The notes beneath the pieces were generated by a model. It searched no databases. It was not told where the DNA came from and was given only the letters and a program-made list of their open reading frames with translations. A stretch of DNA of 44,843 nt from Variovorax ginsengisoli (GTDB lineage Bacteria; Pseudomonadota; Gammaproteobacteria; Burkholderiales; Burkholderiaceae_C), in NCBI RefSeq assembly GCF_030486595.1, contig NZ_JAUJZH010000046.1:1-44843 (forward strand), read 5' to 3'. This document shows positions 32,585 through 41,538 of the stretch, piece by piece (positions within the stretch are counted from its first letter, which is position 1; each line of letters begins with the position of its first letter). A program made the position numbers and the translations under genes.

Positions 32585-33093
32585 GCAAGTCGAGTGAATT
32601 CACCGAAGGTTCTGATCGCCTTTGTGTCGACCTCGACCTGCATTAGGGCGAAGAGATGATGATGATGGAACGCGGTTTGTCGCGCCAGCCTCGTCGGAAC
32701 AAGGTGCGCCGCGTGTTGCCAATCCGGCCGGACCGGTGCGCTCCAGGCCGTGCCTCGAACCGCGAACGATCGCGCGGATAGCGGAACGGTTGAAGTTGCC
32801 GAACAGCCACTCCGGGTAGGGGTGATCGTACTTTTCTTGCAAATCACTGCGCTTCGAGTCGAAAAGTCGTTGTGCGACAAGGAGTTGCACGTTGACTAGT
32901 TTTCGCGCATAGACCGGATTCGCAAGTCACTGATTTCAGAGAAGATTTCCGGGAAGACCGTGTCATTCCGGACTGAAAGTACGAGCACCCCTTCTTGCAG
33001 GCCCGCTATCCGAGTTCGAGGCTGGAGCCGTCGCGGCTGGAGTTGCATCGATGGACCGTGCCCGCGGCGAACGGCGCTGCGGCGGCAACGGAA
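32585..33093. other. Gene-poor stretch after the kinase/phospho-lyase unit
   Basis: About 500 bases without a recognised gene. A minus-strand open frame starting near 32890 begins with a protein-like stretch (YDHPYPEWLFGNFNRSAIRA) before turning Arg-rich. It could be the N-terminal remnant of an unidentified gene. Confidence 0.4.
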
Positions 33094-33498
33094 TCAGGGG
33101 AGGCCGACGCTTGTAGCAACGGTTGGCACCTTCAGTTCTACGCAATCCGATCCGCAGGCCCCCTGTTCGGTCGGGTCGGGTCGGCGCGCGGGTCGATGCA
33201 GCACCGCTCGGCTCGGCGTGACCCGCAGGAGTTCGCCATCCGGGGCTGCTTGCCCGTCGACGATCAGGGAGTAATCGGACTCTTCCCGCGGCGGCCAGAT
33301 GAGCCCGACGGCGGGCTGCTGGATCAGGTTGTCACGTGTGCGGCGGCCGATGCCGTCAATCACCAATACGCTACCTTCCAGCCTCGGCACCACTGCGACC
33401 GCATGCGGGGCGCCATGCGCGCTGGCCGTCAACAGGTAGGCAAAGCGGTACCGCGTCATGACCTCCGCCAGGTTTTGCAATTCGACTGGAATGCTCAT
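33094..33498 (-). CDS. Pyridoxamine 5'-phosphate oxidase-like (FMN split-barrel) protein
   Basis: The product has about 134 residues. RFAYLLTASAHGAPHAVAVV, then VLVIDGIGRRTRDNLIQQPA and GLIWPPREESDYSLIVDGQA, match small PNPOx-like split-barrel proteins, many of which bind FMN or F420 and are of unknown activity. Start taken at 33498 (MSIPVELQ), with an alternative at 33510. It stands alone between the catabolic island and the broken integrase. Its last part (after VTPSRAV) is low in typical family features and may be altered. Confidence 0.7.
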   Translation of the reverse strand: MSIPVELQNLAEVMTRYRFAYLLTASAHGAPHAVAVVPRLEGSVLVIDGIGRRTRDNLIQQPAVGLIWPPREESDYSLIVDGQAAPDGELLRVTPSRAVLHRPARRPDPTEQGACGSDCVELKVPTVATSVGLP

Positions 33499-33677
33499 GT
33501 TTGTCACCATCGGTTGGCGTTCGCGCCGAACGGCTCTTGCTTCCCAGCCTAGACGCTGCGAGGCCCGATGGCGCGCACAAATGAACTGATTCGATTATCG
33601 GTCTAACGTCTCTGCCGACGCTTGGCTCCGCCAGCTTCGGCGTTGAACACCGGACATCTCCGGGCACATAGCGCCGC

Positions 33678-34796
33678 TCAAGCTTTGCCGGACTTCTGCT
33701 TGCCCGAGTCCATCATCCTCGCCACCGCGCTGACCTGGGCGGCTCCAGTGCGGAAGTACCCCGCAACGGTGTCCGTGCTTCTATGACCGGTCATCGCCAT
33801 CGTCTCCTGCGGCATGTTCTGCCGACCCGCCTCGGTCACGAACCCCGACCGCAGCGAGTGCGCCGAGAAATCGTCTCCCACCCCTGCGAGCGCACACCGC
33901 GCCTTCACGATGTCCCGCACCGCCCCGTCCCGGAGAGCCCGTCCGTGCCTAGCTTGCCGTTCTTGAGGATGCGTCGGAAGAGGGGGCCCGAGTTGATGCC
34001 GCTGGCTTTGAGCCAGGCCTCGAGCGCCACGGCGGCCGATCCCACCACCGGCTTCACATCTTCCGGGCGGATCTTCCCGTTGTGGTTCGTCTTCGAGCTC
34101 GCCAGGGTGTACAGATAGGCGCCTGCATCGCCGCGGTGCAGGTTCTCGAATACGGCCTCGGACACCTCGGAGCGCCGGCGCCCGCCCGAGGCCCAGGCGA
34201 AGAGGAGGAGGGGCTTTCCCTTCAGCGAGTCGTCGCAGGTTTCCAAAACCGCTTCCAGCGGCTCCTTGGTCAGCGCACGTTGCTTATGGGGCAGGGCGTT
34301 GCGCTTCGAATAGGCTTTTCTTGTCTTGCTCAGCAGCGCCTTGACCGCGGGGTCCACGCATGGATTGAGCTGGTTGGACACGTGGTGCGCCATCGAGAGC
34401 ACCGAGATCCGGTGCATCAGGGTGTTCAGCGCTGGCGCCCCGAGTTTTCCCTTGAAACCGGCTTCCACCAGCGCCTGGTCGATCTCGGGCGGCAACTGGT
34501 GCGTCAGACCCCCTTTGAGGCCCGCCTTGGTCGAGCGCTGCGCATGGTCGACGATGAACTGAACGACCACAGGGACGGCAACCGGCAGCGCCATCTGCCG
34601 CCCGTAGCGCGCGCCGAACCAGGCGGCCCAGTAGCGCATGGCGGGCGCGGTAGGCCAACCGGGTGTTGTCCGATTCGCCCTCGGCCATCAGGTCGTGCGC
34701 GGCTTCTTCGGCCATCCCTGACAGCTGGCCGGGATCGAGCAGCGCGTGGTCGCGTTGCAACGGCATCAAGGCCTTGGACACCTTCGGCGGCGGCAT
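33678..34796 (-). pseudogene. Tyrosine-recombinase integrase, two frameshifts
   Basis: Three consecutive frames rebuild one integrase: residues from 34796 (MPPPKVSKALMPLQ to SDNTRLAYR), a shift near 34645 into YWAAWFGARYGRQM and the SAM-like and catalytic regions (ASGGRRRSEVSEA with the first catalytic Arg), and a shift near 33935 into HSLRSGFVTEAG, MTGHRSTDTVAGYFR with the His-X-X-Arg, the second His and the nucleophile Tyr. All catalytic residues are present but cannot be translated together. It probably once moved a genomic island; no partner excisionase is seen. Confidence 0.85.
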
Positions 34797-35281
34797 TTTT
34801 TCAGCGGATTTCAGGGGGCGTGCTCCAGCAACGGATGGGATTCACCGGCGACGACAGGCCGTCGGATGTAGTTCTAGTAATTCGTTCGACATTCGGCATC
34901 GGTCCAAGGAATTACCTCTCCAGAGAAGTCGGTGCAGTCAGACGCGGGAGTCAAAGAGATTTCCTGCCAGCAGTCAAGGCAATTTCTTTGACAAACTTAG
35001 AGTTGAAGGCAATTTCTTCTGCAAACATCGAGCAGGGCCGCATGCTCGTCAAAGAGGTCGAGACTCCGCCCACCTATCGATCGTAGCGATGTTGGCGCCG
35101 CCAAGGCATGACGTGGAGGGAGGAGCAGCACAGGCCGCTTGAGCGATTCACATGCGCTGGAAGCCATGCGCTGACCGCGCATGGATACGCGCCGCCGAAA
35201 ACGAACAAGACTTGCGAAATCGCGGAGCGTCGCCTATTTTTTTCGAAAGGCTCGGTCATGCTGACGTAGACGAAAACTGAG
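34797..35281. other. Gene-free region upstream of the integrase
   Basis: About 480 bases without a convincing gene. It contains the direct repeats at 34953-35026 described separately. In position it corresponds to where an attachment site and integrase promoter would lie. Confidence 0.4.
34953..35026. repeat. Direct repeats upstream of the integrase remnant
   Basis: Two 21-base copies at 34976-34996 and 35006-35026 share AAGGCAATTTCTT exactly and end in CAAAC. A more degenerate copy lies at about 34953-34970. Period about 30 bases. They lie 150-230 bases before the integrase start, where recombinase arm sites or an attachment site would be expected; that function is inference. Confidence 0.5.
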
Positions 35282-35316
35282 AGGGGCAGCTCGATTGCGG
35301 CGAGCTGCCCCTTTTT
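35282..35316 (+). terminator. Strong rho-independent terminator
   Basis: Perfect 12-bp stem (35282-35293 with 35301-35312), seven-base loop and a run of five T on the plus strand. A-tract on the other side of the stem means it could also act for leftward transcription, for instance after the small open frame that ends at 35320. The plus-strand gene it once served is not visible. Confidence 0.8.
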
Positions 35317-35319
35317 GCC

Positions 35320-35577
35320 TCAGAAGTGCGTGAGCAGACGTTGGAGGGATTGCTGGCCAAGCCGGCGACCGACAGTTAGCCATGTCTGGAGACACGCTCG
35401 CCCGCCAGCATCGACCGGTTGAATCCGCACGCGGATATCTGCCGTTCCGTGCGTCGGGTCGAAGTGCCATTCGCGCATCGGCGGATTCACCAAGGTCGCG
35501 AACATGGATGGTGTGGTCCCTCTGCAAGCCGAGACGAGCACGATCCGGCGAATGAGGGAGAGGCGCTCCTTGGACAT
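35320..35577 (-). CDS. Small hypothetical protein (uncertain)
   Basis: An 85-codon open frame that starts at 35577 and stops four bases before the strong terminator, which is the main argument that it was once a gene. The translation (MFATLVNPPMREWHFDPTHG in the middle) is protein-like but I do not recognise a family, signal peptide or membrane segment. It lies among truncated genes and may itself be a remnant. Confidence 0.3.
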   Translation of the reverse strand: MSKERLSLIRRIVLVSACRGTTPSMFATLVNPPMREWHFDPTHGTADIRVRIQPVDAGGRACLQTWLTVGRRLGQQSLQRLLTHF

Positions 35578-35605
35578 GCCCGCTTCCCGAAAGCTGGCAC
35601 CCCTC

Positions 35606-35808
35606 TCACTCGCTCTTCAGCCCCAGCCTCTTGATCACGGCCGTCCAACGCGAAGTTTCCGAGACCAACAGGCTATTGAACTGCTCTGGACTGCCAGGCA
35701 GGGGATCCGCTCCGAGCAGAGCCAGCCTCTCGATGACGGCTGGCGTGGCGAGTGCCTTGTTGATTTCGCGGTTGAGCGTCGTCACGACTTGTTGCGGGCC
35801 GGCGCCAT
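35606..35808 (-). pseudogene. C-terminal remnant of a Bug-type tripartite tricarboxylate transporter binding protein
   Basis: Minus-strand QQVVTTLNREINKALATPAV, then LGADPLPGSPEQFNSLL and KRLGLKSE with a stop at 35606 is the C-terminus of the Bug (TctC) family, very common in Burkholderiales. Only about 65 of about 320 residues remain. The upstream side ends at the junction with the LysR remnant, so one deletion removed the 5' parts of both divergent genes. Confidence 0.75.
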
Positions 35809-35811
35809 CCG

Positions 35812-36186
35812 CTGCGCAAGAAGCCAAAGCTCACACTCGCCGACACACTGAAAGAGCGTTGGGCCATCCTGCCGAAGGGGACCGGACCTTTCGAGCACAT
35901 GAAGAAGGTGTTTGCCCGACAGAACCTGGCGTTGCCCAATGTCGTGGTCGAAACCCGCTCCGTGACCGCACTCAAGAGCTTGATTGGTCGCTCGGGCTTC
36001 CTTGGCTGGATGCCCGAGCCCATGTACGACGCCGAGTGCAAGGCCGGACTCATCGACGCCCTGGAGATACCTGGTGCGAGCGACAAGAGAACCCTGACCG
36101 CTTTTCGTCGAAGGGCCGGCATGTTGCCTGGTCCTTCGATCAAACTCCTGGAAGAACTGCGCGCGCTGACGACGCGACGGCCCTGA
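35812..36186 (+). pseudogene. C-terminal remnant of a LysR-family regulator
   Basis: Plus-strand LTLADTLKERWAILPKGTGP, VVVETRSVTALKSLIGRSGF and GWMPEPMYDAE up to the stop at 36184-36186 is the second half of a LysR effector-binding domain. The DNA-binding domain is missing. It was probably the divergent regulator of the adjacent Bug gene. Confidence 0.7.
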
Positions 36187-36659
36187 ACCGTACATCGTGG
36201 AACTTGGGGGTCAGATATTCGGGGCCGGCGGCGCCCGCAGTGCTCACGGATGCTCTTCGGAAGATCGCTCTTGCCTCCATACTTGTCACTGGTCTGACAA
36301 TGGCGACTGGCTGCAACGAGCCCAAACCGGGCCTACAGCGGAAGGCAATGGAGCCCGGATGCGGCCGGTGGATGCTCCCTGCGCCTGCGCCGACGGAACT
36401 TTGAAACCCCACCGGTGCAACTTTGAAAACGGCGCTCGCAAGCTGTTGATTTTTTTGGGTAACCAAGTGAGACAACCTTGGAGGAACTCATCGGGCTCGA
36501 AGGGAGGGAAGAATCCGAGTTGGATGTTCTCCCCATGTGCGGGCGGCCGCTGCGAACTTCCGATCAAGGCCATTCGAGTGCGTCGCGCCTCCACGCAGAT
36601 CGTGCCTGGCGCGTTGAACATCTAGCGTAGCACTTGCTGGCCCGCGACCAGGCCGACCG
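36187..36659. other. Gene-free stretch with a lipoprotein-signal-like fragment
   Basis: About 470 bases. A GTG-started frame at 36240-36404 encodes LRKIALASILVTGLTMATGC followed by about 29 residues. The ATGC lipobox suggests the start of a lipoprotein, but the rest is short and without homology by eye, so it may be a remnant or chance. Nothing else recognised. Confidence 0.35.
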
Positions 36660-37241
36660 AATGTGATAGCGCTGGTTCGCTTCGCGCACGCGCGCCCACG
36701 TCGCCGCGTAGACCTCGTCGACCGGCCGATTCGTGATCGGCGCGAGGCCGCCGGTGATCAATACCTCCCGCAGGCCCTCGGGCGCCAGCGACAGATAGGC
36801 GAGCGAGGTGAATCCGCCGAAGCTCTGACCGAGCAGACTCCAGCAGTCGACGCTGAGTTCAGCACGGATCAGTTCGAGGTCGCGCACGATCGAGTCGGCG
36901 CGGAAATGCGTGAGGTACTCGGCCTGATCGGCAGGCGCCGCCCCTGGAATGACTGGCCCGACGGGCGTGGAGCGCCCTGTGCCCCGCTGGTCAAGCAGCA
37001 GGACCCGGAAGTCCGCAAGGACACGCGCCATCCACCCGGAGGGCGGGCTCGTCGGGCGGGCGGCCTCGAAGCCTGGACCGCCCTGCAGGAACACGAGATA
37101 GGGGCGATCAAGACCGTCTGGGGCAGCAAGCTCGCGCGTGAAAACGCTGATCGTGCCACGCAGCGGGTCGCCGTGAACCAACGGAACCGAGTGCTCGCGC
37201 TCGGTCAAAACTGCCCCGGGCATGCGGTAGGTCGTACTCAT
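36660..37241 (-). pseudogene. Alpha/beta hydrolase (proline iminopeptidase-like), C-terminally truncated
   Basis: MSTTYRMPGAVLTEREHSVP (start 37241) leads into YLVFLQGGPGFEA (oxyanion region), LLLDQRGTGRSTP and the nucleophile elbow LLGQSFGGFTSLAYL. These are the features of the S33 prolyl-aminopeptidase group, usually about 430 residues. Family similarity ends near 36660 after VREANQRYH. The frame then runs on to a stop at 36564 in unrelated sequence, so the Asp and His of the triad are lost. It lies between the LysR remnant and the tRNA gene. Confidence 0.75.
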
Positions 37242-37353
37242 GGCTCGCATTAGAACCCGAACGTACGCCCGCTTCTCAGCCATGCGCTCTTCATCTGCCA
37301 GCTGCAAAAAACAAAGCCGGCCAACGCGATGTTGATCGGCTTCATCAGTGCTC

Positions 37354-37438
<85 letters not shown>

Positions 37439-37458
37439 ATTTCAGGAAGCGGTGGATT

Positions 37459-37711
37459 CTATATCGACCAGCAAGCGCGTCTTTGTGGCTTCCGCGGCGT
37501 CGAGGCATTGGCCTTCCCGAAAACGGCCGCCTGCGCCTGACCGAGATCGCCTCTCGCGCGACGAACTGCATCTCTTCGTCTCAGGATGCAAAACGCCGCT
37601 GCGGACGGCCTCATCGAAGAAGCCCTTCGGGTCCTTGCCGGTCTTGGCCCGAATGTTGGTGATGCAAGCCTCGAACGTCTTGTGCTCATCCGAATGCAAT
37701 GGACTCCCCAT
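37459..37711 (-). pseudogene. DUF4287-like small protein, frameshifted remnant
   Basis: HKTFEACITNIRAKTGKDPK followed by GFFDEAVRSG matches the DUF4287 core. Then a frame change near 37580 gives RRARGDLGQAQAAVFGKANA, the usual end of the domain. Split over two frames, so probably inactive. It overlaps the end of the VOC gene by a few codons and ends beside the tRNA. Confidence 0.5.
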
Positions 37712-38135
37712 TTACACCCCAGCACACGCCGAAGCGATCAGTGAGCATGCCGAAGGTCTTGGCCCAGAACGCCGGCGCCAGTGGCATCGTCACCTGACCG
37801 CCCTGCGACAGCGCGTGGAAGGCACCGTGCGCCTGGTCGACGGTGTCGTACTGGAGGGCCAGCATTGCGCCCTTCACGCCGTCGTACGGCATGCCGGGCG
37901 GCACGTCTCCGGCGAACAGCTTCGCGCCACCGGGCAGCGCCAGGCAGGCATGCATGATGCTGGTGCCGGTGGGGCGCGGGCCGTCGCCGCAGCCGTCGGC
38001 GCCCGCGGGTGATGCGGGCATGTCGTCGTAGCTCATCATCGCTTCGATCTTGGCGCCGAGCGCCTTCTCGTAGAAGGCGAAGACCTCGCGGGTGTTGCCG
38101 CCAAAGCTCAAGTAGGGGGTCAGGGTCGTGGACAT
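37686..38135 (-). CDS. PhnB-like VOC-family protein
   Basis: The 149-residue product starts MSTTLTPYLSFGGNTREVFA and carries FYEKALGAKIEAMMSYDDMP and the C-terminal AFWAKTFGMLTDRFGVCWGV. This is the PhnB/3-demethylubiquinone-9 methyltransferase-like glyoxalase family, whose function is mostly unknown. It is divergent from the MocR regulator at 38344, which may control it. A short intergenic region with repeated CCAAT motifs separates them. Confidence 0.85.
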   Translation of the reverse strand: MSTTLTPYLSFGGNTREVFAFYEKALGAKIEAMMSYDDMPASPAGADGCGDGPRPTGTSIMHACLALPGGAKLFAGDVPPGMPYDGVKGAMLALQYDTVDQAHGAFHALSQGGQVTMPLAPAFWAKTFGMLTDRFGVCWGVNGESIAFG

Positions 38136-38194
38136 GGTGTGCTCCCGGGATGGGCCGACATGGCCCTTCGAGTGGCACCAAGACTACGCATTCA

Positions 38195-38260
38195 GGCCAA
38201 TGAATAAAGTACCAATTCACGCCGACGCGTCGGTGCCAATTGATGGGGCCGAAAGGCCCC
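38195..38260. promoter_or_regulatory. Repeats and hairpin between VOC and MocR genes
   Basis: Three direct CCAAT-containing repeats lie at 38195-38201, 38209-38217 (GTACCAATT) and 38233-38241 (GTGCCAATT). A 12-bp palindrome CCGACGCGTCGG sits at 38222-38233, and a GGGGCC-GAAA-GGCCCC hairpin at 38245-38260. MocR regulators generally bind direct repeats near their own divergent promoter, so this is a candidate operator. Confidence 0.45.
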
Positions 38261-38343
38261 GGGTCAACTAACGCTGAAGTGGCCCCATTGGCCTGCCACA
38301 TCGGTATGCTGGGCAGCACCAGTTCGAAAAGCGTCTCGGAACC

Positions 38344-39786
38344 ATGTTCTTGCAGTTCGATGGCAATGGCGTGCTCTACGCGCAGCTGGCGCGGGCACTC
38401 AAGCGTGCAATCCTTCATGGCCAGCTGAAGGCTGGTGCAGCACTGCCGGCGACGCGCGTGCTGGCCGCGGAGTTGGGGCTGTCGCGCAATACCGTTCTCA
38501 CAGCCTACGAGATGCTGTGTGCTGAGCAGTTGACGGTGGCCAGGGTCGGCTCCGGCACCTTTGTGGCGACTCCGGCGGTTTTGGGTGACAGGCCGTCGAT
38601 CAAGGCGCAGGTTCCGCCCCAGACACGCTACGCCGCCCGCTTGCGGGGCTTGCCGGCGCTGACGATTCGCCGCGTCGCTCATCGCCTGCGCTACGACCTG
38701 CACTACGGCGAGCCCTTGGTCGACCCGCCACTGGTCAGCGCATGGCGGCGCGAGCTTTCACAGGCGGTGGGCGCAAGGGATTGGGGTTACCCGCCAAGCA
38801 TTGGCCTGCGTGTGCTGCGTCAGGCCATCAGCGAGTATCTCGCACGGCGGCGCGGCGTCGTGTGCGACACCGACGACGTGGTGATTGTCAGCGGCACGCA
38901 GCAGGCAGTTTCTCTGCTCGCCCGGGTGTTGATCGACGAAGGGTCGGTCGTCGCGATCGAGGATCCCGGGTACGAACTCGCATCGCGCGCGTTGCAGGCT
39001 CATGGCGCGCGCCTGCTGCCGGTAAAGGTCGACGCCGAAGGTTTGCGGGTTGAGGTCCTGCCGCGGGGAAGCAGCGTCCGCATGGTCCTGGTGACGCCGT
39101 CGCACCAATTCCCATCCGGCGCCGTGATGTCACTGGCACGGCGAACAGCCTTGCTCGAATACGCTGCTCAACGCGGCTGCTGGGTAGTCGAAGACGACTA
39201 CGACAGCGAGTTCCGCCATGACGGTGTCGCCATCCCGGCACTTCGATCGATCGATGCCCACGACCGGGTGATCTACGTCGGCAGCTTTTCGAAGGTGCTT
39301 TTCCCGGGGCTGCGCCTTGGCTATGTGGTCTGCCCAAGAGGCGTGCGCGATGATCTCGTCGCCGCCAAGCTGCACGACGACTTGGGTTGCGGCAGCATCG
39401 AGCAGGCAGCACTGGCCGAGCTGATTCAAAGCGGCGCCTTCGATCGACATTTGCGACATGCTTCAGCGGAACTGCGCCGCCGCCGCGCGACGTTGCTGGA
39501 CGGTCTGCGCGAGCATTGCAGCAAGCATCTGGTGGTCAACGACTCACGCGCCGGCATGCATGTGGTTGGTTGGCTGCCGGGCTGGACTTCGCGCCAGGTC
39601 GAAGCGCTGGCCGCACACGCAGCGGAGCGCGGTTTGGGGCTGCATCCGATCGCACCACACTATCGGCGTCAACCCGCACCGCAGGGCCTGCTCCTGGGGT
39701 ACGCCGCACTGTCCGCCAAACAGTTGCGCGCAGCGACGGCACTGCTGGGGGAGTGCCTGGGCAAGATTGCTGACCAAACACCATAG
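38344..39786 (+). CDS. MocR-family (GntR wHTH + aminotransferase domain) transcriptional regulator
   Basis: The product has 480 residues. An N-terminal GntR winged helix covers about 8-75 (YAQLARALKRAILHGQLKAG, then LSRNTVLTAYEML). A class-I aminotransferase domain follows with EDDYDSEFRHDG and the PLP lysine in VGSFSKVLFPGLRLGY (near 317). MocR proteins use PLP or PLP-adducts as effectors and control vitamin B6, GABA, taurine or similar genes. Divergent to the PhnB-like VOC gene. Nothing around it tells the effector. Confidence 0.92.
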   Translation: MFLQFDGNGVLYAQLARALKRAILHGQLKAGAALPATRVLAAELGLSRNTVLTAYEMLCAEQLTVARVGSGTFVATPAVLGDRPSIKAQVPPQTRYAARLRGLPALTIRRVAHRLRYDLHYGEPLVDPPLVSAWRRELSQAVGARDWGYPPSIGLRVLRQAISEYLARRRGVVCDTDDVVIVSGTQQAVSLLARVLIDEGSVVAIEDPGYELASRALQAHGARLLPVKVDAEGLRVEVLPRGSSVRMVLVTPSHQFPSGAVMSLARRTALLEYAAQRGCWVVEDDYDSEFRHDGVAIPALRSIDAHDRVIYVGSFSKVLFPGLRLGYVVCPRGVRDDLVAAKLHDDLGCGSIEQAALAELIQSGAFDRHLRHASAELRRRRATLLDGLREHCSKHLVVNDSRAGMHVVGWLPGWTSRQVEALAAHAAERGLGLHPIAPHYRRQPAPQGLLLGYAALSAKQLRAATALLGECLGKIADQTP

Positions 39787-39854
39787 CGGCACTCGGGGTA
39801 GTCGACCCCGGAAGGACCCAGATTAGCCGCGGCCTCGCGGAAGGCCTCAGCGTT

Positions 39855-40085
39855 CCCGCCGCAGCCGATCGGTCTCGGCGAACCTGCTGGCGCTGCGTGC
39901 CTAGGCGGACCCGCGCTCAAGGTCATGACGTCGCCGCGGCGCAGGAAGACCGGTTTCGGCTTCATGCCGAGGCCGACTCCTTCGGGCGTTCCTGTGATCA
40001 CGGCATCGCCCGGCAACAGGGTCATGAACTGGCTCAGGTAGGAAACGATCTCGGCCACCGGGAAGATCATGTCGGCCTCCATGCC
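39855..40085 (-). pseudogene. Fumarylacetoacetate hydrolase-family C-terminal remnant
   Basis: Minus-strand ADMIFPVAEIVSYLSQFMTL, then LPGDAVITGTPEGVGLGMKP and RRGDVMTL is the conserved C-terminal core of the FAH family. After a frame change near 39905 it ends in LGTQRQQVRRDR. About 75 of some 280 residues are left, and the N-terminal part was lost at the junction with the flavin monooxygenase gene. Confidence 0.75.
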
Positions 40086-40092
40086 AACTCGA

Positions 40093-41343
40093 TCAGTTCC
40101 TCCTTCGTGAAACGATATGCGCTGCCAGGTAGGCCGCGTCCTCGTCCGCACCGAAAAGGAAGGCCGACTTCCATTTGTGCAGCCAAGGCAGGCCCAGGAA
40201 GTACAGACCGGCTTCGGGGGTCACTCCGCGCTCGTGCACAGGTGTCCTCTTCGATCCGGGTGGCTGGCCGAAGACGGGAAGGTCGATCCAACTGAACTCC
40301 GTCTGCGCGCCAACGGCCCAGATCACCGATCTGATGCCCTCGCGGACGAGATCGACGGTACGGATGGGCTTCTGAAGCTCCGGTGGCTCCGGCTTCGGGT
40401 CAGGGGACGGATCCGGCGGAGGCAGATCCAGTTGCTGCACGCGAGCCGCGTCGTCGCATCGACGCGTAAATGCAGCCAGCGATTCGTCGCCGTGAGCCAT
40501 GCTGGAGGCCAGATCGTCGGCGACGGCGATCCTGCCATTCTCGGCGGCCTGTACGCGGCCGATCAGCACGATCCCTTCGGCCGCGAGCCGGCGCAGGTCG
40601 ATGTCATACCCGCCATTCACACCGGTCATCAAACGAGACAGGCGAGCGCCCTTCCACTCGCCGAGCGTTGCATCGGCGGAGCCCGTTGCGATCAGCCACC
40701 ATATGCAATCCTTCCCGCGATAGCGACGCCGGATTCGCTCATGCGAGCTGACGGACAGGAACACACGCCGTCCGGCGCAGCACAGTTCCTCGGCAATCTG
40801 AACGCCGGAATTCCCGCTGCCGACCACGAGTACAGCGCCGGCAGGCAGCTGCATAAGATTGCGGTACTGGGTTGAATGAAGCTCGAACACGCCCCCGCCA
40901 AGCGGAGGTGTCGCACGCGGCACCTGATAGGGGCCCGTAGCCACGATGACATTGCGCGCCACATAGAGGGTGCCGTCGGTCTGCACTTGCAGCTCGCTCG
41001 ACTCTGGCCTGCGTGTGAGCGAGAGCGCCGCGCACCGGGTCCGCACGGGCGCGCGAATGTTGGCCGCATAGCGTTCGATGTAGCCTGTTACCTCGCACAG
41101 AGGCGAAAAGGCATCAGGATCGGCTTGTGGATCGGCTGTCATCCGGGGCCAACCCGGAAGATTCATGTTCCAGTTGGGAGACTGGAAGTGCAATGAATCC
41201 CAGCGCTCGCTGCGCCAACGCTCTGCAAGTTCTCCACGCTCGAGCACGACGTGCTCACCGCCCAGGCGCCCCAGGTGGTAGCTCATGGCCAATCCCGCCT
41301 GACCGCCGCCAATCACGATAGTTTCGATGCGCTCAGTAGACAT
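40093..41343 (-). CDS. Flavin-containing monooxygenase-like protein (CzcO-type)
   Basis: The product has 416 residues. FAD-binding TIVIGGGQAGLAMSYHL lies near 9-25, the WRSERWDSLHFQSPNW substrate/FAD loop follows, and NADPH-binding VLVVGSGNSGVQIAEEL lies near 173. The C-terminal VIWAVGAQTEFSWIDLPVFG is typical of class B flavoprotein monooxygenases of the CzcO/YUC group. These oxygenate N- or S-containing or ketone substrates. Gene starts at 41343, 195 bases from the LysR stop. The FAH remnant directly follows on the same strand, so an aromatic or keto-acid operon may have existed here earlier. Confidence 0.87.
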   Translation of the reverse strand: MSTERIETIVIGGGQAGLAMSYHLGRLGGEHVVLERGELAERWRSERWDSLHFQSPNWNMNLPGWPRMTADPQADPDAFSPLCEVTGYIERYAANIRAPVRTRCAALSLTRRPESSELQVQTDGTLYVARNVIVATGPYQVPRATPPLGGGVFELHSTQYRNLMQLPAGAVLVVGSGNSGVQIAEELCCAGRRVFLSVSSHERIRRRYRGKDCIWWLIATGSADATLGEWKGARLSRLMTGVNGGYDIDLRRLAAEGIVLIGRVQAAENGRIAVADDLASSMAHGDESLAAFTRRCDDAARVQQLDLPPPDPSPDPKPEPPELQKPIRTVDLVREGIRSVIWAVGAQTEFSWIDLPVFGQPPGSKRTPVHERGVTPEAGLYFLGLPWLHKWKSAFLFGADEDAAYLAAHIVSRRRN

Positions 41344-41538
41344 GCCGGGCCCCGCGGACTTGGTTCGACCAGAGGAAGGTATTCCCGAGCGGCCGCCTCA
41401 TGGGAGCACAAGAGCGCCTCTGCACCGAACGAAACACTGTACATCGCGATCTCCTCTTGCGCGAGCCGGAACATTCGAATGGCAGCTATCCAATAGAGGC
41501 CGGAATGAACTTCGGACCGCGCGCGGCGCCACGCTTGT

